64,000 nucleotides of DNA from Lutraria lutraria. Lineage: Eukaryota > Mollusca > Bivalvia > Venerida > Mactridae. The notes under the pieces were generated by a model that was given only the letters and a program-made list of their open reading frames with translations, ran no database searches and was not told the origin of the DNA. This document shows, piece by piece, positions 32,435 to 45,200 of this stretch. A program made the position numbers and the translations under genes. Where the stretch lies: positions 43,249,083 through 43,313,082 of the forward strand of contig OZ026835.1 in the NCBI GenBank assembly GCA_964023205.1, in the 5' to 3' direction. The first letter of the stretch is position 1; the number at the start of each line of letters is the position of its first letter.

Positions 32435-32726
32435 CCCACATCTACAATATTTACCTCGCTTGGCGGCCATCTTGTTATGCAAATTTAACAAGCAGTGAAA
32501 GAAGATATTTATATTTTTTGTTTTAATAATTCTAAATATAGGATATTCATATGTGAAGGCTACATTTTCTTAAACCTGATGTACCTTAACAACCTCGTGA
32601 TTAAGTTATCTTTTATAAATTGTGTTGTTTAATAACCAATTTCCTGATTTATTTCAATTAAGCGCATAAGTAAGAAATTTGCCAAACAAGATGGCCGACA
32701 AGGGAGGTAAATATTGTAGATGTGGG
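32435..32726. mobile_element. Fold-back element with arms of about 40 bp
   Basis: CCCACATCTACAATATTTAC opens the left arm and its complement closes the right. The arms contain CAAGATGGCCG, a YY1-like motif, with a GTAAAT donor-like site a few codons on. No clear target duplication. Confidence 0.7.
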
Positions 32727-33296
32727 AACTATGCATGGCTGTATGGGTGTTTAACAGGCCACCAAGTAAACAAATAAAAATCGCCACGTTCATGTTTTCT
32801 TACACTGTATACGAGTTAACTTTAGCAGAAGGCTTCCATGGTTGACTGGTTTTGCCACTGACAAATAGCCACTAGCCACTCGTCAGTATGAGTTCAAAAT
32901 ACACCAGGAAACAATTTTCACACGAAAGTCCATATAGCTTACGGAAGATCGGTTGTGCAACCCAGGTGTATTCCTGGCCTCAAGGGCTCAAATCTCTTAT
33001 CTGGTCTTTTTATATTTCTAAGTTAACTATAACCAGACATTACTGATATAATTCAGACACATATCTAACAGCATTATCGACTTAAGTATGTATTTAAAAC
33101 ATTAATAAGCTCCTTCTTTTCAATTATTCTTTCATAATGGAATAAAGAATTGTTCGTTTCTAAGTTTTATATCATCGGGACCTGGATCTTCCATCAAGAT
33201 TGCAATCACATGACACTGGCTGTGGATATAATGCCAAACCCAAGAGAAGTTTGCACGGCCATAACATGTTGGATGCATTAATGTGTTAGATAACAA

Positions 33297-36200
33297 TTAT
33301 AACTCACTAGATAGATGTTCTTGTTTGGCAGCCCTTAGATGAGCCGACAAAGAATTTATAGTCGCTTCTTCACCGTGACTATCTTTCCATGATTCTAAGC
33401 TGGAGAAACACTTCTCTTGTCCAGACCCTCCAGTCGCTTCGATGGCATTTATCTTTTCTTCTGGTACTCCAATGTCTTTTGCGAATGCTTTCCATCGGTT
33501 AAAAACCGCCGTGCACTTGGCCACCTTGACAAAAGCCTGTTTGAGATGGGACACTACAAGAAAGAAAGAACATTTACTTGTGCTGTCGATATTTGATTGA
33601 ATGGCTTATCGTTTGATATGCAATTAACTCATGAATTAAACTACTACTTTAGGCATATGCTTTCCATTCACCACATCTAATTCAAAAGAATAATTGTCCT
33701 TAATTGTAGGTATTGCAAAACAACACTTCAGTGTTTAAACGTTTTACCCTTTTCAAACGACAAACAATTTTCAAAAGCAATGTTGAATCACAGAAAAAGA
33801 TTAGCAGCTCTATAAATACCGAGTCACTTAACTCATTTATTTTTAATTCTTATTTCTACCTTCGAATGTGTAACTTCGAATATCTACCTTCGAATTACAC
33901 ACAACTAAGAACGAAGAAAACATGTTTTTTTTCACTTGTAACTTTAAAAAATAGACGTACTCTAATTAAACTTCATTTGTATTATTTAGATGTCACTGCA
34001 GACTGTTTTATGTCGTTCGAGGGGAACCGGACATTTATATCCCCACACTCTTATAGAATAGTTTTTGCTGTTTCCTTGTTGGTGCCTGGTGTAAAACACC
34101 CATACACGTCTCGCACTTTTTCCAATGAATATCCTAGACACATTACTTGATTTGGCAGTTGGGATGGGGACACTGAAAGAGCGTTCCTGATAGATTCAAA
34201 ACGTGCAGCCGAGAATCGAACCCAATACCTTTCGTTTAGTATTCTACCATCAATCACCCCTTTATAGATGTTAAATAAAGACTGCTTAATACCGAAACGT
34301 TAGATACAGGTTTTTCTATTTAAGAACAGGCTTTCACAAAATGTGACCAACTTCTTAAACAAATATTCATCATTTGGTTGCTCAGTATGCCATTATAAAA
34401 ACTACCTCTAGCATTCATAAATCTTTGTTGTTTATATTTTTGTCCACGTTGTCTGACTTCTTCGGCTAGATCCGATCTTCCACATGTCATCAATGCTGTA
34501 CTTAGAATCTGGACCTGTAAAACAAATATTCAGTTGAACATTAGGCCATCACCAAAACTATAGCTTTTAATATCAGATAGATAGGTAGACTTTTTGTTGA
34601 TATTGTATTTGTACCGAAAACGCAAAGCTTGAATAAAGAAAATCCCAAAACAGGGACGCAGCTTGTCCAAAAATAATGTGTAGGCACCTTTCGATGGGGA
34701 CTAGGGCATGCCCCAACAGATTACTCTTTGGTCAAAAGGTCTGGGTACTCGGACATTCTATTCTCCCGGCCAATACCCCCATCATTTTATTGCGTTTTTT
34801 TTGTCATTTTTATATCTTTTAATTTGTCAGAAAGAAGTGTAGGCACGTGCCTACAGTGCCTAAAGGAAGCTACACCAGTGCTAAAAGGTTTGAGATGGAG
34901 AATTTTGACTAAGTAAGTCGCGCAACCTCGAATTAAGGATGTTACCATAAATATTATTTATAGGGTACAATGTGATTTTAAGTATCTAGTTAGATACAAA
35001 TGCATGTAAATATTTACTATCGTGTCAGAAGGTAAATAACATTTTAGAAACCAATTTATTTGACGGTATTTGGAACACTGATTGTTGGGTTGCAAACATG
35101 TCAAATAAACATTGACGGTCGGTTTGGAGTCTTCTCTTACATTTACATCAACACATTTTGGATACGAACCAATCTTATTACATTGTCAGCAGTTCTGTCG
35201 AATGCAAGCTTACGAGGTACAAAATCACATTAACCTTATCAACTGCTTGAGGAATACGCTTCGCCCAGGTAACCAACATATCAAATCTAGCATCGGGTGT
35301 ATCTTTGTTTACATGATTTCTTAGGATCGCCTGAATTCTCATTGGTTTAACGTTAAGCAGTGCAGCTACATCCTTCCATTCCTTGCCCATCATGCCTGCG
35401 ACTTGTCGTAGGAAACCATTGTTCAGAGGTCCTAGAATAGAAAAAAAAACAGATTGAATGAATTTTTATACATTTGCAACAAAAACATCTAACCTGTGTT
35501 TACAGCCACTTCCGAATAAAGGCCACTCTGTGAATAAAGGCCATTGATTTAAAAACTGCCATTGACTGTTTGGAACACTATGACTTCCAAATAAAGGTCA
35601 TCTGACAATAAAGACCACATTTTGTCCTTCCCAAGGGTTGACTTTATTCACAGATTTGACTTTAGTTCGAAATTATACACAGCAAATTTCACTCTTACGA
35701 AAATCGGTCCGCGAGTAGAAACTTTCGCCACGACATAATTATGTTCTCTAAGACGCTTTTGGTGGAACAACATGCGTCTTAATACCTTCAGGATTATCAG
35801 TGATCATTTCGTTTTCAGTCATTCACATAATAATTACGGAAAAACCGATGTATTACTAATGATAGTACGGTTCTTTCCGATTAATAAAGCTGTTCTATTA
35901 CTAACCTTCCTTCAGATGCAGAGGTGCAGTTGTTAGAGGTTTCGGTGGTTCTACTTCGGGCTATAAATAGACAAAAAGAAAACATTGGTAGCAAGTTTAC
36001 TAGTATTGTATCAAGGGTTAAAACTGGTGGAAGTTTAACGGTTTCAGTAAAATAAACTGTATTTACCTTTAAGTGCCTAGGTACGGTGGCATAAAGGGGA
36101 CATAAGAAATACACAATGTAACTTACTTATCCCGTGGCCACGTAATAACTATGGCATACGAACGTAGTTTCTATAGCGAAATAAGATATTTCCTATGTCC

Positions 36201-39200
36201 CCTTTATGCCACCGTACCTAGGCATTAACATGGATGCTATAGCATAAATGATGCAAATTTTATTTCTTTAAAAAATACGTTATAAAATGTTGTAAACAGT
36301 GGCAACTATTATGCATTTGTGCCTGAATCAGGGTTGGACGCCGAACAACGAATCGGTACCATTAGATATCGTTACCAAAGAAATGATACCGATATTAAAA
36401 CGATACATGTACTTATCGATTCCATGCGATACCCAAAACTGATACAAGAATTTGTCTGACAAGTAAGACTCAGCTTAATTATTTTTTATGTGTTACAACT
36501 TCTGAATCTTTCGATAAATTTCAAAAAGATTCTGTTAAAATTAAGACCTAAATGCAGCAAAATGCATAATACACGTGATTGACTTGAAATTAAATTAGCA
36601 TTGAAGCTTTCTCAATAACGGTACCGGTACTGTTTTAAACGGTTATTCACCGTTACAAATTAAAATGATTCCCATTACTGTCTCGGTACCGAGTACCGGT
36701 GTCCAACCCCAGTCTGAATAATTATATTTTTTCTACTTTGACATTAAATACCTTCGGCAATTCAACAAGAAGTTCTGCCAATAATACTTCAGCTTCAACC
36801 ATTTCTGGTGGGGTATTTTTCGATGCGCCATCAGGTATTGGCTTTGGTACTACCGCCTTTGTGTAGACCTGAAAAGATTGTCAGAGCAACATTTACCAAG
36901 CCATTAAACGTGTAAAAGCCTAATATTATGATAGGACCGCATCATTTTTTATTTGAACAGCTAGGCCAAGAACCAGTTTCTTGTAGAGGAAGCTGTTGTT
37001 TAACGGCCCATTCGGCAGCTACGGTCATTTCAGAGCCGCCATCAGAGAGTTGGGAAGTAAGATACAGAAAAACCAGGCATTTATATCCCTACTCTTGTCG
37101 AATAGTTTTTCCTGGTTCTTTATCGTGCCCGGTGTAAAGCACTGATACACACCTCGCCCTTTTTCCTGTGATTTTCTACACACAGTACTTGGCTTGGTAG
37201 ATGGGATAGGACACTGAAAAGGCGTCCCAGAGAAATTTGAAAGGCGGAGCCGAGATTCTAAACAGCAACCTTTAGTTTAGTAGTCCAGTTCGTTACCGCT
37301 CAACCACCGATCATCCACAGAATGTAGAGGAAGAAAAACTGTACAATTCTATAGCACCGCACCATCATTTACACAAATATAAAGCATTGGTGGGCACCAT
37401 CATTTACACAAATATCAAGCATTGGTGGGCACAGTCTAAGTAAATGATCGTCTTTATATCTGTACCTGAACGAATCCTCGGTAGCTTGGTAAGCTCTTTT
37501 GGGCAAACTCGTCAATTTCGTTAACTTTAAACTCCCTTGTTGCTCTAATGTTTGTATTGTAGATAAACGTAATAGGTGATGTAGAGTCAACACGCTCAAT
37601 GTTTCCTCGAAATTTCATATACAACTCTTGTCCCTCACGTATAACTAGATCAGAACTTGGATTAGGACCTTCAGTAAAGCCATTATCGTCTAAATTTCTC
37701 AGAGCGCGATCGACCTTGTTAGAAGTCGTGCACGCAATTGTGACGTCAGACACATCGTCATGTCTTTGTCGTAAAATGATTTTAGCATTTCGTTGTCCTG
37801 ACGTTTTCTCCAGGAGCGTCGCCATCTTTTCTATCGCCGAATCTCTTTTTCCTGATTTAGTTCTCAGTAAGACAATTCTAAAAATAGATAAAAATTCCAT
37901 CGATACATTACAATAATCATCCAGTCGATGTTCGGGGAGGAATGCTTTATGCATATTTAGAAATATTGCAGAAAAATGAGATGGCATGAAATGTTCTATT
38001 TCAGTGGGATTTCACTACTTAATAATTTTAGCATTGTTATTAACAGAGCTGTCAACTTGACATTTATCTTTCCTACCATTTGAGCGTACAAGCTAGAAAG
38101 ATGAAACGCTTAGAACGTATTATGGTAAGATAAATACATGGCATTCAACATAGATGTGTAAAACTATCTAGAATTTTATAAAACCTGTATTAACTGTATA
38201 CAAACTATCTAATTCATTTACTTATCATGCAGTTACCTTTTCCAAGATTTGATAGTCTTCCGAACATACTCGTAAGAGTTACGCCCCTTTGTTCATACAA
38301 ATTCTAACTAATACTTCAAACAATATAAAAATCTTTAAATTTAACGCTGTTGGAAACAAAGGCTTTAGACAGAGGGTACAAAGTTATGCATAACAAAAGA
38401 AACACAACATACTTTTCATACGAAACTGAAATTTCAAAAGTCGCCACATCTTTATTTTTGTGTTGTATTAATTGTACGCCATTATTAACTGTCCATCCAG
38501 TTTTATCATCACGGTATAGAAAATATATACTTTCCGTGGCATCATCTGAAAATTAAATAAAATCGAACTAGTCGAAACGTCGTAAAAAGCTATTTTCTGC
38601 TAACTCGAGTAGTCCTTTTTTCTGCTGACCGTAGGCTTTTCGAACTCATTCATTTTTTCTAACCGTTTGTTCATTTTCATATGAGCTGTATCTCTTAAAA
38701 ACTTCAAACAAATTAACTGAAAGTTTTCTAAAAAGGGCCATTGACCTTTGGACTCCATATTGTTGTTTTTAGCTCACATGTCACAAAGTGACAAAGTGAG
38801 CTATTAGGATCACTCTCCGTCCGGCGTCGTGCGGTGTGCGTCGTGCGTCGTCAAACTTTATGTTGTGACCACACTAGGGGCCACATTTTTGGCTCAATTT
38901 TAGCAAAACTGGGTCAGAACGTTAATCTCGGACGAGTTCGATATTGGGCCATTTGGGGTCAAAAACTAGGTCACCAGGGCCAAATAAGGGAAAACCTTGT
39001 GAACACTTTAGAAATCACTGTTTTGACTGCATCTTCATGAAACTTTGTCAGAATGTTTATTTTAATAATATGTAGGTCAAGTTTGATAATGGGTCATTTC
39101 TGTAGTAGAATTAGGTCACTAGGGCAAATTGCTGGAAAACCTTGTGAACACTCTAGAAGTCACTGTTTAGATTGGATGATCATGAAACCTTGTCAGAATG

Positions 39201-42200
39201 TTTGTCTTCATAATATCTTGGACGAGTTCGAACATGGGTCATCTTGGGTCTAAAACTAGGTCGATAGGTCAAATCTTATGAAAAACCATGTTAACACTGT
39301 AGATTTCACAGTTATTATTGGATCTTCACCAAACTTTGTCAAATAGTTTGTTTTAATGATATAATGGTCAAGTATAAATATGGGTCATCTGGAGTCAATA
39401 ACTAGGTCACCAGGTCAAATCTTAGGAAAACTTTGTTAACACTGTAGATGTCACAGTTATTATTGGATCTTCACCAAACCTTGTCAAAATGTTTGCCTCA
39501 ATGATATGTGGGTCAAGGATGAAGATGGGTCAGCCGGGGTTAAAAACTGGGTCACAAGGTCAAATCTTTGGTAAAAATCTTGTAAAAGCTCTTTATGTCA
39601 TGGTTTTGATTGGATCTTGGCCAAACCTTGTCAGATTGTTAGTCTTAATGATATTAAGGACAAGATCAAATATGGGTTACCTAGGGTCAAAAACCAGGTC
39701 ACAAGGTCAAATCTTAGGAAAACCTTATTAACACTGTAGATGTCAAATTTTGATCGTATCTTCACCAAACCTAGTCAGACTGTTTGTCTTAATGATATGT
39801 AAGACAAATTCGAACATAGGTGGTCTGGGGTCAAAAACTAGGTCACCGGTTCAAAACAATGTTTTAATGAGTGAACAGTGATTGTCATGTGAGCGATATA
39901 GGGCCATCTTGGCCCTCTTGTTTTAATTGGGGGTGGAAACATGATATTTCTTGACCTAATAAACCATATGAGACACACATAAACACAGTGTTACACTAAC
40001 AACGGACTTATTCTGTGACTAAAGTTGTAATATAACATCGCATACAAATTCCATACCATATCACAAACAAAGTCTAAGTTTGTTTTACAAATCAAGGACA
40101 TTCACTGGAATGTGAAGGACCCACACAATCAACTCCTCTACAGTCATAAACATTCTAATTGATCACCCTAACGTAGCCTATTAAAACTACTGACTTACAA
40201 AGTAAATAACACATCGTATTAAAGTGCATGTGGAACCAAAACAAAATGCTGAAAGTAACTCTATTGCATTTACAGAGACAAAGTTCAAAACTCGTATTGA
40301 CCTTCTGATGGGCCCGCTGATGGTCTAGCTGTTGCAGGTCTAACATCCCGGGATTTAGTTTCCCGTGAGATACCAGTAACTGGTCGCCGTTGACGTGTTT
40401 GGACCAAAGGCAGTGGCAGTGTCACGACTAAGGGTTTCTCCAATTTTTTCACTGGCAGCGTCAGTTTCATGAATGGACTTGATGTAAGTAAATCCTCGCA
40501 TTCCACAGGGAGACGTGCTTTAAGATCCGGTACCACGTTCCCATCCAGGGTTTGTACCTTAAATTATATGGATAAAAATTAATGGGGCACAATTTGGCTT
40601 TAATATCTAAAACGACGTAATGAAGACTAATCAGGTTTGTTTATTTTGGGAATATGACCAATACCCTTGAGATTGGGAATTTCAGCGGTGTTTTGTTAAA
40701 AATTGGGAAAATATGTGTGACTGCAATTTCGCAATGTTTAAATGAACACAAGCAATCACTGCCCATGATTGGAAATTTCAATCGTTGTAAGTGAAAGATA
40801 CACTAAATCAGAGGTCCTCTTTTTGACATTTTAGTGCCCCGAGTTTTAAAATCAGCTATCATGTCAAACCTCGAAGTGGTATGTATGCATTTATATAATA
40901 TTAAATATATCAATATTACCTCTAACATCGCATTAACAGATTGTTTAAAGGTTCCTGGTTTACTGGTGAATGTTATTCTAGAATCAAAACTGCAGAATAA
41001 TTTGCTTCCCTTTTTCGTAAACTGAAGTTTGTCTTTCTTTGGTCGCAGTACGACTACAAATGATCCAAAACTTAAGCATCGTCCTTCTACAAATTTCGCT
41101 TCCTGCAAAATCAAGTGACACATGTATAGATCGGATAACCAGAAAAAAAGTTTTTGCACGAACTACTCCGTTTTACACGACTTACTCTATTTTTAGGTGA
41201 CATACTCTACCTTTACGCGACCTTCTCTATTTCAACACGACTTACTCTATTTTTGGCACCGAGCCTGAAGTTTCAGCTTTCGGTAGAAGTGCGTACGTAT
41301 TAAGGATGAATAATGCCTCATATGTATTTTTACTGTAGGTATGTTCTTGAAGTAAAGCTAGAAAAGAGGCTTAAATATGACCGGTACCTTAGCCTCCCCA
41401 CAGCAGATTATGTCGACAAAAGTGGTTTAAAAACATCGGTTTATCTGTGTGAAATTTATAGAAAACATTCTTGAAACGAAGTCAACACATAAAGATCATT
41501 TGAAATTTGTTAATATCCACAAGGTGTTGGTGACGTATTAAGTAGTATTCGTTTTTTAATAATGACACTTCAGAGAGAAAAAATCGATCTTATTGTTTTA
41601 GTTTAAATAGTGGGCGACACTAAATCCAATATTTCAAGAAGTTTTCTTTCCTATGATTATATATACAGCATTAACAATACATACTAGTCTAGCATTTAAT
41701 TGATTATAGAATATGCGAAAGTTGCAGGTTTGTTCAGTAATTCTGTAAATAGGGTTTTAGATAACGATACTTCAGTCAATGACTTCCATGTAGTGTATTA
41801 TGATATACAAAAATGTATGTCTACTTCTTGGAGGAGTATAACAATACGTACACGGTAATCCTCAAACTGGACGTCGGCGGAGGGAAGTTCTTTCCAGTTA
41901 TTACTTGGCTGCAACTGCTTAACGACCATTTCTTTTCCAGCTGGGACACGCCCAATACACACCGGCAGGGCAATCGACATAGGCTCATCAAACTAAAATG
42001 AATTTAAACGAAGTACATGTTAGTACGGGACTACCATTTGGTCAAAGTAGCAGAATCGTCAGTTTATGTATGTCACGAAGTTATGTGTACAGTAAAAACC
42101 GGACCCCATCTAATTTGACCAGAAGTCCGGTTTTCTGAGAAGTTTACACAGAGCTTTTGATAAAAATCCGAAAAAAACGGGACTTGGAAATTGTCCAATT

Positions 42201-45200
42201 TTCAGTGAATTCCGGCTTTCAGGAGTCCGGTTACAGGGGTTTTACTATTACACATGACAGGTTCTATACTTAGTATTTCATATCACCGAAAGATAATAGC
42301 ATTAGCATACCAAAAACTTCCGGTCCTTTTCCTCCTGGGTTATACTGACAATATTGCTGATCAGCTCTTCGTTGTCCTTCAAAGTCAGTAAGCCATTTGA
42401 TTGGTCAATACATCCACACGTGACATCCGTTTTACGCATTGAACCATCAATAGCGCGTATGATACATCCTACCGATGGATTAAAGTCCACACCAGGTAAG
42501 GTATATCTGAATATAGAGAGATTAATTATGTAATTAACGACCATTACCATGCACTGTGCGGATAGAAAGTTGTTTGATAAGCCTATGATAAAAATGAATA
42601 GTAATTCAAATTGAATTATGGCAAAACGTGCAAAAGGTAGTGCAATACTCAAATGAAATTCCTATTTGTAAATTGCTCGTGATGTCCATACTTACGAATA
42701 TCTTGGCCAGTTCTTTGGATTCTTTCGTTCTTCCTCTTTTCTACTTTTTTCTTCCATGAATCGTTGTCTTTCATCTTCCACAGACGTGCCTTTCCTAGCT
42801 GATTCTTGATATATCTTCATTTCTTCCTCTGCCTTTTTCTTTTCTGTCTCAGCTGCTTTTATTCTCGCACGTTCCTCTGCGCGTTTCTTTGAAGCTTCTT
42901 CTGCGATTCGTCGCTCTTCTGCGGCTTTGCGTGCTTCCTCAGCAACAACCAAGGCCGTGTGCGCTTGAGCTGCGGCTTTGCAAGACACTGCTTCAGCTTC
43001 TGCGACCTGGGTTTCCATTTGTGCTATCAACTGTTGCGATTCGGACACACCAGCAGTAGCAACGGCAACGGCATGACGTGCTTCCGCAGCCTTGGCCATA
43101 GCTGCCTTCTCTGCAGCATACGTCTCATCTTGTAATCGTTCCTTTTCTAGAAGAATTTAAAAATACACACAATATGTATATGCATTGTGACTGTTTATGA
43201 AGCAAATTTTCCAGTGAACGACGACAGTTAATTTTAGTATTGCACCAGGTACTAGTAATATGTAATGTCCCTACATGTACTAAATTTTAATTAAGCACAA
43301 AATACAAATGATTACGATTTGACATGATCTTGAAAGAATGTTTAACATTTGTATAGCACCTTACAATATGTGGCCGTGTGTTGTTAAATAAATTATGATA
43401 CATTGCGTTCAACCTCATGCTAGTTTCTATTAAATAATTGTAATCAATTATTGAAATATGGTACGAAACACATACAATTTAGTCTGTATGAAATTGATGG
43501 GGTATAATATAAATATATCAGGTTCTGACTATTCATTAAACTAAGCATATTAATGTCACTGTACATAGTGGGTTCAAAACATGCTCAAATACTCGTTCAT
43601 TTGCATTTATTTGGATGGTTCTTACCCTTTTCTTCAGCTGGTGTTATGTCAACCCACGTGCTTAAGTCTTCTTGTTGAAATTTCCGGTGTATTTGAGAAC
43701 GAACATCTTCAGTCACATGACGTAATTCTTTAAGCTGATGATTCATATTAATTTGCATAGCCGAACATTGTTTAAATGCCTCATTGATAGAGGTAAAATC
43801 TCCGCGAAACTTTCCTAGATCAGTGGTAAAGTCCTTTAGTGGTTGCAACTTAAGCAAGTCGGAATAATGCTTCATGACATCTTTCATACTGCTCAATAGT
43901 AATGTAACATTCGATTCTAAAGAAGTAACAGAATCAATAGTTCCGTCTATTTCGACATTTCGCTTCAATAATTGTTCTAGTGGGCTTTCTTTTTTTACCA
44001 CTGGTTCAGGTGATTTAGGCTTTTCAATCGGTTGGGTATCAGGATTCGGATTGTCTACTTTTGTATCTTTTTCTTCGTTGATTTTTTCGATATTTTCCTT
44101 GCTCTCCGACTGGGCAGTCCCAGTTTTCTCCGATGTTGTTGATCCATTTGTACTTGTATCATCGGCATTTTTGTCATCTGTGTTGGGTATGTCTGTATGC
44201 TGGTCCTCTTGCTCTGAGCTGATGGCTGGGCCTTCATCTATCTTTGATGTGTGTTTTTCGGATTCTACTTTCTCCTCTGACGTGATCGTTTCCGTTTCGG
44301 GTTGCTTGTCTGCTTCAATAGACTTATTATCATCTAGTGCCTCAGATGTATCGTTGTCACGTTCAGTAACTTTTTGTTGGTCTGTATCCTTATTTCCCTC
44401 CATATTTGGAACGTCTCCTGTCTCGCTCGCGGTTTTAGGTGGATCGTCAGTAAATGTATCAAAATCGTTGAATGGGTCTTCAATCTTTTCTGTGTCTGAC
44501 GCCTGTGATGACGGGGGGCGATCAGGAACTGTAGTCACAGCTACTTTAGGTAAACCCTCTTCGTCTACTACGATTTTCGTTAGCGTATCCTCCGGATCTA
44601 AATCACTTCCTATTTTCGCTTTTTCCCCAAGTTCATCGTTTGTTAAAATTTGTTTACTGTCGTCTGAATTGTCTATATCTGTCTTTTTGTCGGGTTTTGT
44701 ATCGCTTTTGACGGAATTTGTTTCTTGCTCAGATGCAACTGTTTTTGTCTCGTCATAAGCAATACTATCTCTATGACTTTCTACTGTCTCGATGTTTTCA
44801 TTAGAGACAGTGTCACCTGAGACCAGGTTTTCTTTTTCTGTTTCGTTTGTACTTATTTCCGATGTGCTTTGAACACCCTCTTGTGCATTGCTATCCACAC
44901 ACTTTCCTTGTTCATCTATAGCAGGGTTTTTAATATCTATATTTTCACACTTGACTTGATCGGTTTCTTTATTATCAGATTGTTTGTTATCACTTAAATT
45001 ATTTGATTCTGATTCATATGCTGTTGATACTAATGAGACATCACCTGTTTGAGAATCATGGATTGGTTCCTCATTACTTTTTTTATTCACTGAGTTGTCA
45101 GCATCTACAGATTTTGAAGGTGGTTCTGTGTTTAGGTCATTATCTTCTTCTACTTCTTTTGTATCTGGCGTGTTTGCTGTATTCAAAACTTCTTCAGTAT

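Larger units (their letters stand above)
26465..33296. other. Intergenic stretch between lectin and death-domain genes
   Basis: No exon could be supported over 6.8 kb. It holds a run of 17 G at 27021-27037, MITE C (27170-27509), SINE B (28351-28616), repeat family E (30035-30630), a short perfect hairpin (30813-30840) and a fold-back element (32435-32726). The frame at 31578-31778 shows no known motif. Confidence 0.65.

Noticed and set aside
33302..33308. Strong GTGAGT donor just before the stop of the death-domain gene
   Set aside because: It could extend the protein, but no downstream exon with a matching motif was found, and the death domain is already complete.
38834..39731. Several 60-80-codon plus-strand frames
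   Set aside because: They repeat with the 146-bp units and have mirror versions at 57472-57678; repeat artefacts.
43874..44758. 294-codon plus-strand open frame
   Set aside because: Exactly antisense to the long acidic exon of the death-domain gene; a Ser/Phe/Val-rich composition is what the reverse of Asp/Glu/Asn/Ser codons gives. No domain or splice context.
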